Below, in pieces: positions 34,042 to 45,042 of a stretch of DNA of 55,657 nucleotides. The notes beneath the pieces were generated by a model. It had not been told where the DNA came from and ran no database searches. It was given only the letters and a program-made list of their open reading frames with translations. The position numbers and the translations under genes were made by a program. Each line of letters begins with the position of its first letter. The stretch's first letter is position 1. Source of the stretch: Hymenopellis radicata (taxonomy: Eukaryota > Basidiomycota > Agaricomycetes > Agaricales > Physalacriaceae); the NCBI GenBank assembly GCA_015501595.1, contig JADNRX010000355.1, forward strand, positions 1 to 55,657, read 5' to 3'.

Positions 34042-34833
34042 GTTTTCCGTGTTGTATGTCAACTGCTCTGCTTATAAGACGACCATCAAGCTCGGGATGA
34101 TAGACAACTGAATCCAAGGAAGTTCTTCCTCAATATGTTGTCCAACAAAGTGATGATTGTGGCGTCCGCAACACATCAGTTCCGTATGATTGTATTTTTC
34201 TCTGGTAAAAGCAGTTCTGGCAGCATGTTAGATGATCGTCCTCCGAGTCTAACTTCAGTCACGGTCAACTTGGAGAAAAAGGTTGAACAAGAGACAACAT
34301 ACAGGGAGAATGATATGAGTCGCTTGTCTACGGCAAGGATGGAACAGTGAAAGGATCAACACACAGTAATGAATCGTTAAACTGTCGCGGCCTGTCAGTA
34401 CGTACATCACACAGTGACATGGAGGGATAATGAATTGTATGATGGACCTTGTCATATCCAACGAGATTAGGCATCAAAGAAACGGAAACTTGCTGCTATT
34501 CCCGTCAGAAGGGCAAGTACAAACCATACGACTGTCCGCAGCCAGCTATCCACGGGAAGAGGATAGAGGTACCTTTTTGTGGATGATTTTTGACGATCGT
34601 TCGGAACGACCTGGAAGATGCCAAGGAGGGAGGCAGGGCGGGCGCCTATGCTAGCTTGGAAGAGTTTTTTCATCGTTTTGTGCAGCTGGTTGTAGAATGA
34701 CTTGTAATGATCGCGTCGCGCACGCACGTGTTGGCCGTGGTTGACAGCGTTCGGGAAGCGCCGTCCAACGTTAACAGCGGCCAGCAAACCACACACTCCC
34801 CGTCGTTAACGTTATCGGAGCCTGATCCGCGCC
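34042..34833. other. Gene-poor flank left of the transposon
   Basis: Contains the upstream region of the DUF6533 gene. On the minus strand a stretch at about 34,590-34,720 (YKSFYNQLHKTMKKLFQ) looks mildly coding but could not be tied to a family. The last eight bases (34,826-34,833, TCCGCGCC) are the left target duplication of the transposon. Confidence 0.4.
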
Positions 34834-34850
34834 CAGGGGGTGTTTTTCGG

Positions 34851-36687
34851 GCCTATGACCCATGTCTGTTCAGACAGCGGGTTTTTCAAGTTTTTCAAGT
34901 TGTAAAAAGAAGAGAAAAAAGAGGGAAAAGGGAGACTATTACTTACACTATTCTGCATGTATCGACGCGAAGAATTGATTCCATTTGCTCTGTAACACTC
35001 ACAATCCGTAGTTCGCGTCTTGAATTCATCTTGAATTCAAGTAACCGGTTGGCTGGGGCATCGGCTTTCAAGCCCATGTCCTTTCGGAGATACGTCTCCA
35101 TTTGGGCTTGGGACACAGCCAATCCTTTTCAAGTTCTTCATCGTTCGATTAGATTCCATCGTGCCGTGTGGTGCCGTGATCCGTTACTTTGACCACCACC
35201 TCCTTCAACGCGACTTCTACGTTCTGCGGGAGTTACAAACTTTTCGAGGTACGTTGCTCAATCATTTCTGTTGCTTTGCCGATGATTTTCTTGCTAGATT
35301 TGAACATCTGTTATGCCAAACGGCGCTTCGGGCGCCTTGATGGCGTTGTTCGCTATCCATCCTCTATCGGCACCAGCAGATTTCATCTTGAACGGTCTGT
35401 GATTTAGATTGTCTGAATTGTTGCCATTTCTGACATCTTATTTAGCCTCATTTTGCGTACCCTGACGCTCCACCGGCAAGGCGTCTCGCTGCTTTCCTAA
35501 TATCTGTCAGTCCGCCTTTCTACTTCTCTCTTTCGTGATTCACGTGTTTTCCAGCTTCAAATATGGGAGGCGAAGCCGCGATATGCAGATATGAATCGTG
35601 CTGTTCCGCCTGGACGGCCTTCTCGCCATGGAGACTCGGATTGTCCTACCAGCAGTGTGAAGTCTGTCACACATCGTTCCCCCCCTCATCTCCAGCACAT
35701 TTCTAACAATCATTGAGATCAATTTCTACCCAGAAGCACGTCAGCAACGCAACATTTTGGTGCCTGCTTCCACCATCTCGCGATCACAGGCGGTTTCTCT
35801 ATGTGTTCCTTTTCATCGTCAAACGGCGCACCAGTGTCCGCCAGAATTGTGCCTGGCCGGCGAGGCCGTCATCGCTACTCTCTTCCCTGCCGCTTCTCTC
35901 TCGTTCAAACACGGTCGATGCTCAGTTGGGTCAAGGCGTCGGGTTCGCTGCGGGAACTATACCAGAGTCCCCAGATGCACAACATTGCCGGAATGAAGTC
36001 GCATCGCAGGTCAGCAGGTTTATCAAGCAAATTCAGGAGGAATTTTCGGCCATGGATTGGCAGACATCTATGCTCGCCGGTTTTTGCGGGTGTTGACGTG
36101 TCAATCTCTGCACTGCGTGCGCTCGTATGCATCCAGCATCGCCGGACAGTACTCGCGATGCACCTCCATTGGACTTCGATATCTGGTAACATAATTTTGC
36201 CCCGTTGCATGTATATGTACTACATGCAATGACACTATACATGCATTTATTACTATCTGGCCCGATCCTACTTCTGAAAGCCGAACCTTCTTAATTTCTT
36301 GCCTGGTCTTAACGGTAAATATGGCTGTGTTGCGTCAGAGCTGCGTCTCGCTCCGCCGCGCCAGCCAGATTTGACGAGTCGGCCAGCCTTGTACTTACTT
36401 GTAGCCTGGAGGTGGAGGATCTTGATCCACGGTGATGATCTTATTTTCTGAGTATCGGTCGTCAAGGTGCGGGCGTCAAAATGCGCTGTATTCGTCGTGG
36501 TCATTGGTGATGCACAAGATATAATAGAATTACAGGTGACCATTTCACGTCAGCTCGAGCGAGAATCGAACTGACACCCTCTACTCTGACGCGTCGATGG
36601 CTGACCAGTTAAGTCTGCCATTGACCCCTATGACCCATGTCCATATATGGACATGGGTCTGAACAGACATGAATCATGAGCCGTTTT
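34851..36687. mobile_element. 1,837-bp nested insertion inside the left TIR
   Basis: The left repeat of the host transposon is interrupted after 17 bp. The 10-bp sequence TGTTTTTCGG occurs on both sides (34,841-34,850 and 36,688-36,697), as a target duplication would. The insert has CATGTCTGTTCAGAC near its left end (about 34,860-34,874) and the complement GTCTGAACAGACATG near its right end, plus a strong palindrome (GACCCATGTCC / GGACATGGGTC, about 36,630-36,658). No transposase is seen; ORFs are short, with some exon-like pieces between 35,550 and 36,100. A 9-10 bp duplication recalls Mutator-like elements, but the class is not settled. Confidence 0.75.
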
Positions 36688-36964
36688 TGTTTTTCGGAGC
36701 ATTCCGAGAAATCGACTTGCCTGTTGGCCCCCCTTTGGTTTACTCGTCCCCGTCTCGCTGCCGTTGACACGGCGCCTCGGCTTCCCCATTATGGCAGTCA
36801 CGCTGGTTTCGCGCGTCTTGATCTCACTCTCATCTTCGCGCGGCGATCCTACTTCCACCCTCTAAATACTACTCAATAACCTGTGATATAATGTATACTT
36901 GATACCTTTTTTGAGTTATATGGTCTGATATTAATTTATTCACAAGATTCTACGCGTGTTTGCA

Positions 36965-39900
36965 ATGGATGCCTTTCAATCCGAGCCCATACTACCCAAA
37001 GCCGTTATCTTGTACGGCGACGGGACCGCGGTCGAATATGATGTCTTTCTCCATGACGGTGATCTCGTCTCTCGTTGTGATCTTTGCGGACTTCCCGTGA
37101 AAGTGGGCATCAAGCGCAACACGGTCAATCTCCACAGACATCGCGGCGGGCAACCTTGCAGAAGGAATGCAGCTTTGGGAACCTACATGCGCAAACCTCA
37201 GGTGTCTGATACTGAAGGAGGTGTCACACCACAGCCATCCATACAGGTGTGTAATTCTCGCGTCAATATCTTGCTTTATCTCAAGGAGATATACAGTGGC
37301 CACAGTCCCCGCCTACTACCGCCGCCGATTCACGATCCAAGACACCTATACCCTCCATCCATGTTCTCCCTGCATCATCTCCCGGACCAGCGACCCCATC
37401 TGATTCATCCAACGATAGCATACCTATCGCATCAGACGATGATCTCCCCATGTACTCCATCCCACATGTCCCGCCTGCAGAACGCGATGAGTCTATTTCG
37501 GAAATCACAGAGTCCTTGGACGACATGCATCTGCATCCCGAGCCCCCCTCTAATCGCTTTCCCGGCGCGTCGAAGTGCCGCGGTGCATTGACTCAATGGC
37601 TTCCGGGTAATGCTTGGACTACGTACGGATTTAGTCGACATGCTACTTCAGTGATGGACTGGGAACCTGTCAGTATTACATCTGATGGAAAACACATTCG
37701 TTTGCTTGGACGCGGCTGTCACGTTATCCTTTCAACGCCCGAGGAAGAGCAACGTGAATGTTGCTCCGTCTGCAGTGCCGTGCCAAATCTTGCGTCGTTC
37801 CGTAAATTCATGACGGATGCGGCTGGAGAATCAAAGGCTCACACTCCGTATCGGTTTTTGAACCATGAGCAACTCGTGACGCTGCTTCAGACAAAGTCAA
37901 ACGAGGAGCGAGCTCTTCGCACCCGAGTGAGCATCTTTCAAATGTTGATACATCACTTACTGATCACACGTATAGCTGTGGAATAAAGAACGACAAATTC
38001 GCCGTCTTTCGAAGAAGCTTGGTGACCACAAGCGTGTTATGATGCTTCTCTCCCAGAACGATGTTCCTGCGTTGCGCCGCCTAGTCGCCGCATCACTCAA
38101 ACGCAGCGGTTCCTCGTCAACACTGCTGAACACGATTCAGCGGTGCTTGACCAGTAATTATCGTCCCAGATCTGGTTTCACTCAACGCGACTTTGATAAG
38201 GCATTCCTCTCGAAATCCTATGGCGGTGATAGAATGCTTAACACTCTGCAGCGTGCAGAGGGCTATCCATCACGTACTACTCTTCTGAAGCATCATCATG
38301 TTCCCCAACTCCTTCCCAGTCTTGGTATACCCACTGCTGAGGAGATAAGAGTCAACATTGTTGCTCTTTTAGATCCTGCTGTTCGTAACCCACCAACAAA
38401 ATCATCGGCGGGCATACTTCCCGGCATTATTGTGATGATTGATGGTGTCGCGCTGGAGGAGATCTGTCGGTACGAGAGCATGCGTAACGTTATCCTTGGA
38501 CTATGTCGGGAGCATTCTAAACTCCTTAATCTCGTCATCAATAGTATCGAGGATTTGGAGAAGATCGCTGACGCTCTTGAGCGTCAACGTGACGATCCGC
38601 ATGCCTGTCATCGCGGGAAGGATGGTACCGTTCTTGCTATCGCTACCGTCTCTGATTCCGAGCAATACACCCCCATTCCTCTGATTCTTTCGCCGTCGTG
38701 TAAAGCCGAGACAGGCAAACAACTTGCCACCTGGCTCCGAACCTTCATTGATGTGTGGCGCGAACATCCATTCGGCGAAGCGCTATATGGCCCCATCCGT
38801 GCCCTTGCTAGTGATGGAGAATCATCGTTCCGGCTGGCGCGATACAATCTGTGTATGTCCGAGACAGTACAGAAAGATCAACCGCTTGGCCAACTGCTTT
38901 GGGATCTCCCGGGACTTAATCTGCAGACGGGAATATACAACATATTGGGTACTTGCGATCCGAAACATGTATTCAAACGTACGCTCTGAGTCACTTTCTC
39001 AAGCTATATACTAATCTAACATATTCCGCTAGGGTTTGCCACGCTCCTACGAAGTGTCTCTGGTATTCTTGTTGACGAGACCTATCTGGTACCCACCGAC
39101 ATCCAGGCGTCTCTGATGCGAATTCCTGGGATGACCGAGCACAAGGCAAAGGGTCTCCTTGATCCAGCAGACAAGCAGAATGTTCCCAAAGCAGTTACTC
39201 TCCTCCAAGATCTGCATTCACTTGGTACAGATCCGGATATCGCTCCAGTCGTTGATCCAGCTTCCCAACAACGAGCACGGGCTATAGAGTTTCTGGCTGA
39301 GACGCTCATGTACTTTACGAAGCCATTTATTGACGTCACGATGGATCTCAAAGATCAGTGTCGTTCACTGGCGACGTATGCTCACCTTGCGGCTGCCGTG
39401 TATCTCAAGGAAGGATTAAACTTCTTGACTTCTGCTCTCTATGCAGATTCACAGGCTATTGTGAAGAACATTTTCGTTACAATCGCAAAACTCTTCATCG
39501 ATGACCCAAACCTTCCATACTACATCATTCACGAAGGAACCGACCGTCTCGAAAATATCTTCTCCAATGTTCGGACTCAGGATCACGCACGCAACTTTGA
39601 TACCTTACAGCTCTCCCAGAAGCTCAGTGTTGCGACCGAGATTGTTGCGACATGTCTGCGTAACCCCGATCTTGATCTAGGTCATCGGCGCCTTGATCTT
39701 GTTGGCGCGAAAGGTGTTGACCGCATAAACCCAGCATCTCTTAAGGGTACATACACGGTCGGATCGGTCTGCCTCGCAGATGAGTGGAAGGGTGGCGAGA
39801 CGGATGCAAATGCTCTTCTAGAGAAGACATTCGGTGAAGAGTGGGTTGTCGACTATAAGACGCGATTCTCGCGCGCATCAAATCTTGATTTCTTACGCCC

Positions 39901-41639
39901 TGATCAACCCGACGCATTCATTGGTAGCAAGTGGCATGCTAGCGATGCACGACTAGAGGTAGCGGAGAAGCTGCCTGCTGAGAACGAAGATTGTGAGGAA
40001 GACTGGGAGGATATTGATGATGAGGTGGAGACGCCAGCTGGACTTGAGGGTATTCGTGATATTGAAGATCAGCTCGAGTTAGAGGAAGAGCTGGATAATG
40101 GCTCGGATGATGCTACTGCTGACTCCAGGACAATCATGGTAAGCGGGACATTGTATATTTATTTTCGAGACTCATCAGACTGATTTAGATTGACGGAAAG
40201 AAATTTCTCAAGAGCTCCGTGGTACATGTCATGTTATCTGCTGGGGATTCAGAGCGTCGCAAAGTTACAATGCGGACTCTCCGAGCACAGGGTTTGACGA
40301 TGGATGATCTCAGAAAGCGAAAGTCCGATGATTGGATTGCCGGGAGTGACGATGAGGGACTTATGAAGGCAAGAGATCCTGCTGCTGTACTTGTGCGGAT
40401 AGACGGGAAGATTTGTCTTGCTGTGGTAGAGGTTCTTGCATTCCAGTTTCCTGGGATGCGAACATATGTCTCCGAGGCATCTCTTGATCGCCTCGAAACC
40501 AAAGGTGACAAGTGCCCATTGGTTATCGCGCAGATCTTTGTGATGGCTCCCCGAGATGACGGCGAAGAGTCCGCAGCCCCGAATGGATGGATGTGGACTG
40601 GAGATTATGCTCGTATGGTGTCTGATACTGTAGAGCATCGTCGGACCCGCAGCAAGCAGTACTATCTGCGCATTCCTGGTTATCTTGTTCATCCTCTTGT
40701 CGCTGCTCCCATTGACGACTCCACCGGACATCTGAGATGGTACATAGAGCATCAGGATCTAGTTGATACCCAAAACTATGCCTGGTCAGTGCTAAATCCA
40801 GACACCGAGGAAATAATGGGCAACCTCACTCACCTTCCTACCATTCCTACTTCTCTAACAACCTCCTCGTTGCTCCCGTACCGCTGGCACGACAGTACGT
40901 CTATTCTAGCCGTACCAGAGGACCAGCTACCCAAGCATCTTGGCGTCAAACACAAGGGTACCGAGAAGGTCCTTGCAAGTTATGTGGCGAGGTTCTAACT
41001 CTGTCGAAGATGCGAGCACATTGCGGACAGCATATCTTGTATCATTCTCGCAAACTTTCCGATCCGAGGCTAGAGGGAATCGAGGATGTGCCTCACATTG
41101 GTCCAAATCCATGTGGCTGGTGTGGTCTGGGTGACACGGAATGTGTCGTACAACTTATACGCGAGGGTAAGAAAAAAACCCCGAAGATCTACTCCAACTG
41201 CGACTATCATTATGAAACCATGCGATATCAGCATGCAGCCGAGTTCTCTGACACAAGTCCATGTACAAATGTCCCCATTCACTGTCCTATCTGCGACGTC
41301 TCGGTCTCCGGCGAACAACGTACATTCTGGAAGTACAATGCAGTACATCATGCATTATCCGCGCATTCACATCTCTTGGGTGATGGTGTCTTGCTGCGCT
41401 CGGTACCTAAGCAGTTCCTAGTCGACACATTTGTTACCTCAGCAGAGGAACACGCGTTGAGCATTGATGAATTCGCAACCGTTCGCTATCGCGAAGACCT
41501 CGGGATTCCTAACACAGATGGAATTGAAGAGGAAAGGGATATATTGCTGGGAAAGCGTACTAGTAGGGATAGAGGGGCATCTTTCATTCATGTTGATAAT
41601 CGCGAGCCTATTAGACAGCGAACGAACTCGATACAGTAG
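36965..41639 (+). CDS. Large DDE/RNase-H-type transposase with zinc-finger ends
   Basis: Six exons (36,965-37,246; 37,297-37,926; 37,976-38,978; 39,033-40,138; 40,189-40,894; 40,957-41,639) join to 1,470 codons including stop. The N-terminus has a BED-like finger, CDLCGLPVKVGIKRNTVNLH. The core contains IVMIDGVALEEI, ALASDGESSFRLARY and IHEGTDRLENIFSNVR; the last matches the D-x-x-E-x-x-F-s-x-x-R block at the end of hAT/P-element-type RNase H domains, and the earlier aspartates are candidate catalytic residues. An acidic region follows (about 39,980-40,120). The C-terminus carries Cys/His clusters (CKLCGEVLTLSKMRAHCGQH, CGWCGLGDTEC, CPICD). The last junction depends on a 62-nt intron (GTACGT...CACAAG). 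Without it the frame would break. It is expected to cut and paste this element. Confidence 0.85.
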
Positions 41640-41817
41640 AATCATAGTTGTTTTTCTACGCAAGCGCGCAGGCACGATCCGATGTGACCGATGTGACACC
41701 GTGCACCTGCCGAGGCGCCGTGTCAACGGCAGCGAGACGGGGACGAGTAAACCAAAGGGGGGCCAACAGGCAAGTCGATTTCTCGGAATGCTCCGAAAAA
41801 CACCCCCTGTCCGCGCC

Positions 41818-42335
41818 TCGCCTTGGATGCTAATTCCATACGTAGGGGCGCGCTTTCTGCGAATGGTTGCGGTGAGGTGTCCAGCTGCCAGCTCCATTCT
41901 TTGGGCTGCGGGATGTCCCTGCATCCACGAACGGATTGTCGTCCTCTCTAAGCTCGCTCCCTTCGGCTTCTTTGCCATTCAAATTCCATTCCTAGAGGCA
42001 GCACGGGAGACGTCGTCCGATTCGGAGTTGTTGAGTTAAGCGACTCGATCGGATGCAATACCACTGCTACAGGAGCATACTTAAAAGGCCTGTCATGCTG
42101 AACGAGAGCGACCAACACATTGGAGGAGCTTCGAACAGCGCCTGACTCATATGTATTCGTCGACTAATCCTCCACCGGCAAACATGCTCCGGATCACGGA
42201 GATCGACAGTTTCTGTGTCCTTCCGTGTACGCAATGCGCAGCAGGATGAGGCTGTGTTCCGCCGGTTGATAAGGGTTGATAAAAACCAACGCGATTCCGA
42301 AGCCACAGCGCACTCCCTTCCCAGGCGCTTTATTC
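41818..42335. other. Flank right of the transposon
   Basis: A minus-strand stretch at about 41,830-41,978 (MAKKPKGASLERTTIRSWMQ...) runs up to the transposon and could be the remnant of an interrupted ORF, but joining the flanks at the target site gives no long frame. The right part is the promoter of the TMEM53-like gene. Confidence 0.4.
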
Positions 42336-43467
42336 ATGCCTTCCTCCAAGACCAAAGTGGACGATGGTTTCCTCAAGCTAGGCAGTGAAGTGCACCTTCG
42401 CAAGCCTCTAGTGGCTTCTGACGATGGAGAATCACCCAAGTACGTTTTCCCATACCCCAGCGTCTGTGTGAAAGCTGAACGGTTTATTTCATCAGCATAA
42501 TACTTGTCTTTGGATGGAGTACGTTCTCTTTTCCTTCATTTCCTTTCAATGTGCTTACTCCAATTTGAAGTGGGCGCGAAGCTGCGTCATCTCCACAAAT
42601 ACACCAAGGTCTACGAGGAGTTGTATCCAGGCGCGACGCAGGTGCTCGTAACCAGCCCACCGTCATTCTTCTATTGCACGGAAGGGAGCAAGGTAAGCCT
42701 TACATTTCCGCCGATGTCTTCAATCATTCATAATTATCTCATAGCGAAGAGCTGTTGCGCCTGTCGTCGAGATCCTCGAGGCTCTTGGTGCTATACCAGG
42801 GATGCCCTCCGCTATCCTAGAGAAGAAGAAGGCTCCCACTTCACCGCGTATCTTAATTCATTCATTTTCAAACGGTCCGTTGCTACGTGCATTTTCTTAC
42901 CGCGAAGGCGTACTGACAAGACTGCAGGTGGCGCCTACTGCATGATGACCCTCGGCAAGCTGCTTGCTACACGTCCCATGCCCTCATTTCGAGTCTTCGC
43001 CGCGCGGGACATGCGCTTTAATATTAGATTCTGCGCCCGGCGGAGGCGGTCTCGGTAGCGCTATCGATGCCTTCACCGGACACATGCGCAATCCCGTTGG
43101 GAAGTTTGGTGCCAAAGTATTCATTAGCACCCTCTACCTTTTCGGATACATGGTCGGACCCATGCTTGGTCGTAAAACGTCCTTGCAAAGGATCCGGGAA
43201 TCCTTGTACGCCGCCCATCTCCTACCGTGGATGGACAAGCGCACTCCGAGACTGTACCTTTATTCCAAGAAGGACGAAATGGTGCCTTGGGTAGATACGG
43301 AAACGCACGCACGCGCTTCCAAGGACATGGGACGGAATGTGAAGACCGTAGTCTTCGAGGATTCTGCGCATGTGGCCCATGCCAAGACATATCCTGTGGA
43401 ATACTGGGATGCAGTCAAGAGTATCTGGAATGAAGCAAACCAGGCCGAGCATTCACCATTCGAGTAA
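42336..43467 (+). pseudogene. TMEM53-like (DUF829) alpha/beta-hydrolase-fold protein with one frame break
   Basis: Starts MPSSKTKVDDGFLKLGSEVH. Spliced text: IILVFGWMGAKLRHLHKYTK, VYEELYPGATQVLVTSPPS, APVVEILEALGAIPG, ILIHSFSNGGAYCMMTLGKL, then ALILDSAPGGGGLGSAIDAF, LYLYSKKDEMVPWVDTETH and VVFEDSAHVAHAKTYPVEYW. This matches fungal TMEM53/DUF829 proteins: a GWMGA loop, nucleophile-elbow-like HSFSNGG, and the Asp (KKDEMVP) and His (SAHVAH) of an alpha/beta hydrolase. Introns are 50-58 nt. At about 42,990-42,995 the frame shifts by one base between MPSFR and SSPRGTCALILD, with no usable intron. Either a single-base indel in the genome or a sequence error. In animals TMEM53 is a nuclear-envelope protein; here location is unknown. 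Confidence 0.8.
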
Positions 43468-43539
43468 CATTTTATTACGATACCCTACGTTCTGGACGAT
43501 AGAGCCTTCATATACCTCCCTAGTGATTAATGTCTTAAT

Positions 43540-45042
43540 TTATGGAATGACTACATTCGTTTCGACGACATCAACACGACTTGCCAACCATCTGTCGACA
43601 CCGCTCTTTCCACTTCCACTGCCAGGCGCGGATCTGACCCGCCAAGTGGGAACCTCAAACGTCACCTCGTCGCCCTCCCCGTCCATCAAGAGAGTTCCCT
43701 TTAGGTGGCGCAAGGCGGAATGCGAAAGCTCAACGCGTCGGATATCTGGTCGCAAAAGAACCATTCGACAAAGCCACTGAACATCAGGAGCACGAATGGT
43801 CGAGAGCGTGATCGTTCGAAGTAACGGCCAAGTGTCTATGGCAAGGGTAGGCCCTGGGGGAGCGTTCGACCGCGGAGGTAGCATCATAAGCTCGTCTCTA
43901 AGAGGATTACGACGAGCCTCATCTCGGCTTCCAATGGAGAGACGCCTCGCAGTTGAGTCAGATCGCCGCGGCAATCCGACAATCGATTCGCATGGGGAAT
44001 CGTGCACCTTGAGGCATTTTACAGCTGAGAGGGAGTATAGGGAGGAGAAGTTGACGTTCTCCGTCGGGAAGGTCGCGATGCTGGAAAACTGGATTGTGTG
44101 AACGTTTTCTAGCACACGAACGAACGCGGGAGGGAGACTGAGCACTGATGCACAGACCTCCAAGATCTGGAGGTTTGGAAATGAAAGTACGGACAAAAGG
44201 GACCTCTGTCCGGACGTTGCCCTCCGCTCGCTGATGGTGAAAGATAGGACGCTGAGGCATTCGACACGTGTGAGGCTGTCGTTGAACTCCGAAACGTCGA
44301 CAGGCCACAGTTCCCTAAAGACCAGGGTTGCTAGTGAGGGACAATCCTTGAAGAGGGATTGCATTTCTGGCGGCGTAGCCCGTAATGAATGGAGTTCGAG
44401 ACTGGTGAGGTCCACGAGGGGATATAGAGGAGATATACCGCGACATACTTGCCGATACAGTCTGGGCGCCGAGTCTGGACTCCACCAATTGAACTTGGAC
44501 GCGACATTGGCAGGGGAAGGGGAAGAAGAGGTAGGCGGCCCCATGCTAATCACAGGCCCACGTTCCGTGAAATGCAATTCAAGCTCCTCGAGGAGCGGGG
44601 CGCGGGTAATTACAGGTAGCAGAGGCTCAAGAAGCCTCTGCACTCTGAAGACCTTGCCAGAGCCTGAGATCGATAGTTTCCTCAAACGATGGATATTTTG
44701 GGCTGCCAATTGCATGATATCGCATGCTGTAGATTCCACGGACGAATCTGCCGGTAGGGACATGATTATGTCGATGGGACATGCCTTGGCTCTAGAAATC
44801 CTAGTATTGACCCATTTCGCAAGATCAAGTCTGTTTTTCTCTTGGAATGGGACCTCGATGACTGCCCAGAGCGCCGGGGCAGTTAGACATACGTGTCTCC
44901 ATAGCGTACAGACCGCGCACAACTTGGGAAGGGTGTAGGACTCGCAAAGGAAGTGAAAGACTTTGACTAGTAGTTCGTTTGGCAACGAATGGATGCCGCT
45001 ACTAGATGGTTCGAATACCATTGAATTACTTGGAGGCTGCAT
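43540..45042 (-). CDS. F-box protein, single exon
   Basis: 500 residues without introns. Residues 17-60 form a clear F-box: IHSLPNELLVKVFHFLCESY, then LPKLCAVCTLWRHVCLTAPA and LWAVIEV. This is the canonical LPxEL...V.C..W...A...LW pattern that binds Skp1. The rest has irregular leucine-rich stretches (LLEELELHF, DLTSLELHSL, LSVLSFPNLQILEVC, AVKCLKVHD, LRTITLSTI, DIRRVELSHSALRHLKG), expected to choose substrates for SCF ubiquitin ligation. It is converging with the TMEM53-like gene, with only 72 bp between the stop codons. Unrelated in sequence to the F-box pair at 25 and 49 kb. Confidence 0.9.
   Translation of the reverse strand: MQPPSNSMVFEPSSSGIHSLPNELLVKVFHFLCESYTLPKLCAVCTLWRHVCLTAPALWAVIEVPFQEKNRLDLAKWVNTRISRAKACPIDIIMSLPADSSVESTACDIMQLAAQNIHRLRKLSISGSGKVFRVQRLLEPLLPVITRAPLLEELELHFTERGPVISMGPPTSSSPSPANVASKFNWWSPDSAPRLYRQVCRGISPLYPLVDLTSLELHSLRATPPEMQSLFKDCPSLATLVFRELWPVDVSEFNDSLTRVECLSVLSFTISERRATSGQRSLLSVLSFPNLQILEVCASVLSLPPAFVRVLENVHTIQFSSIATFPTENVNFSSLYSLSAVKCLKVHDSPCESIVGLPRRSDSTARRLSIGSRDEARRNPLRDELMMLPPRSNAPPGPTLAIDTWPLLRTITLSTIRAPDVQWLCRMVLLRPDIRRVELSHSALRHLKGTLLMDGEGDEVTFEVPTWRVRSAPGSGSGKSGVDRWLASRVDVVETNVVIP

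Larger units (their letters stand above)
34834..41809 (+). mobile_element. hAT-like DNA transposon, near-perfect, with nested insertion
   Basis: Terminal inverted repeats of 101 bp are perfect by eye: left 34,834-34,850 plus 36,698-36,781, right 41,709-41,809. They start CAGGGGGTGTTTTTCGG. The 8-bp target duplication TCCGCGCC is present on both sides (34,826-34,833 and 41,810-41,817). A CAGGG start and 8-bp duplication are hallmarks of the hAT superfamily; related groups such as Zisupton/KDZ-type elements should be kept open. Without the nested insert the element is about 5.1 kb and encodes one large transposase. Perfect ends and target duplication argue for a recent jump. Confidence 0.9.

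Noticed and set aside
34707..35192. 161-residue plus-strand ORF
   Set aside because: It spans the transposon border, target duplication and nested-element end, so it is a chance reading.
40985..41010. Frameshift in the transposase near its C-terminus
   Set aside because: A 62-nt intron with a GTACGT donor and in-phase acceptor restores the frame, and the total coding length then divides by three.
44234..44938. 234-residue plus-strand ORF
   Set aside because: Shadow of the single-exon F-box gene on the minus strand, which has a clear F-box and intact 500-codon frame.
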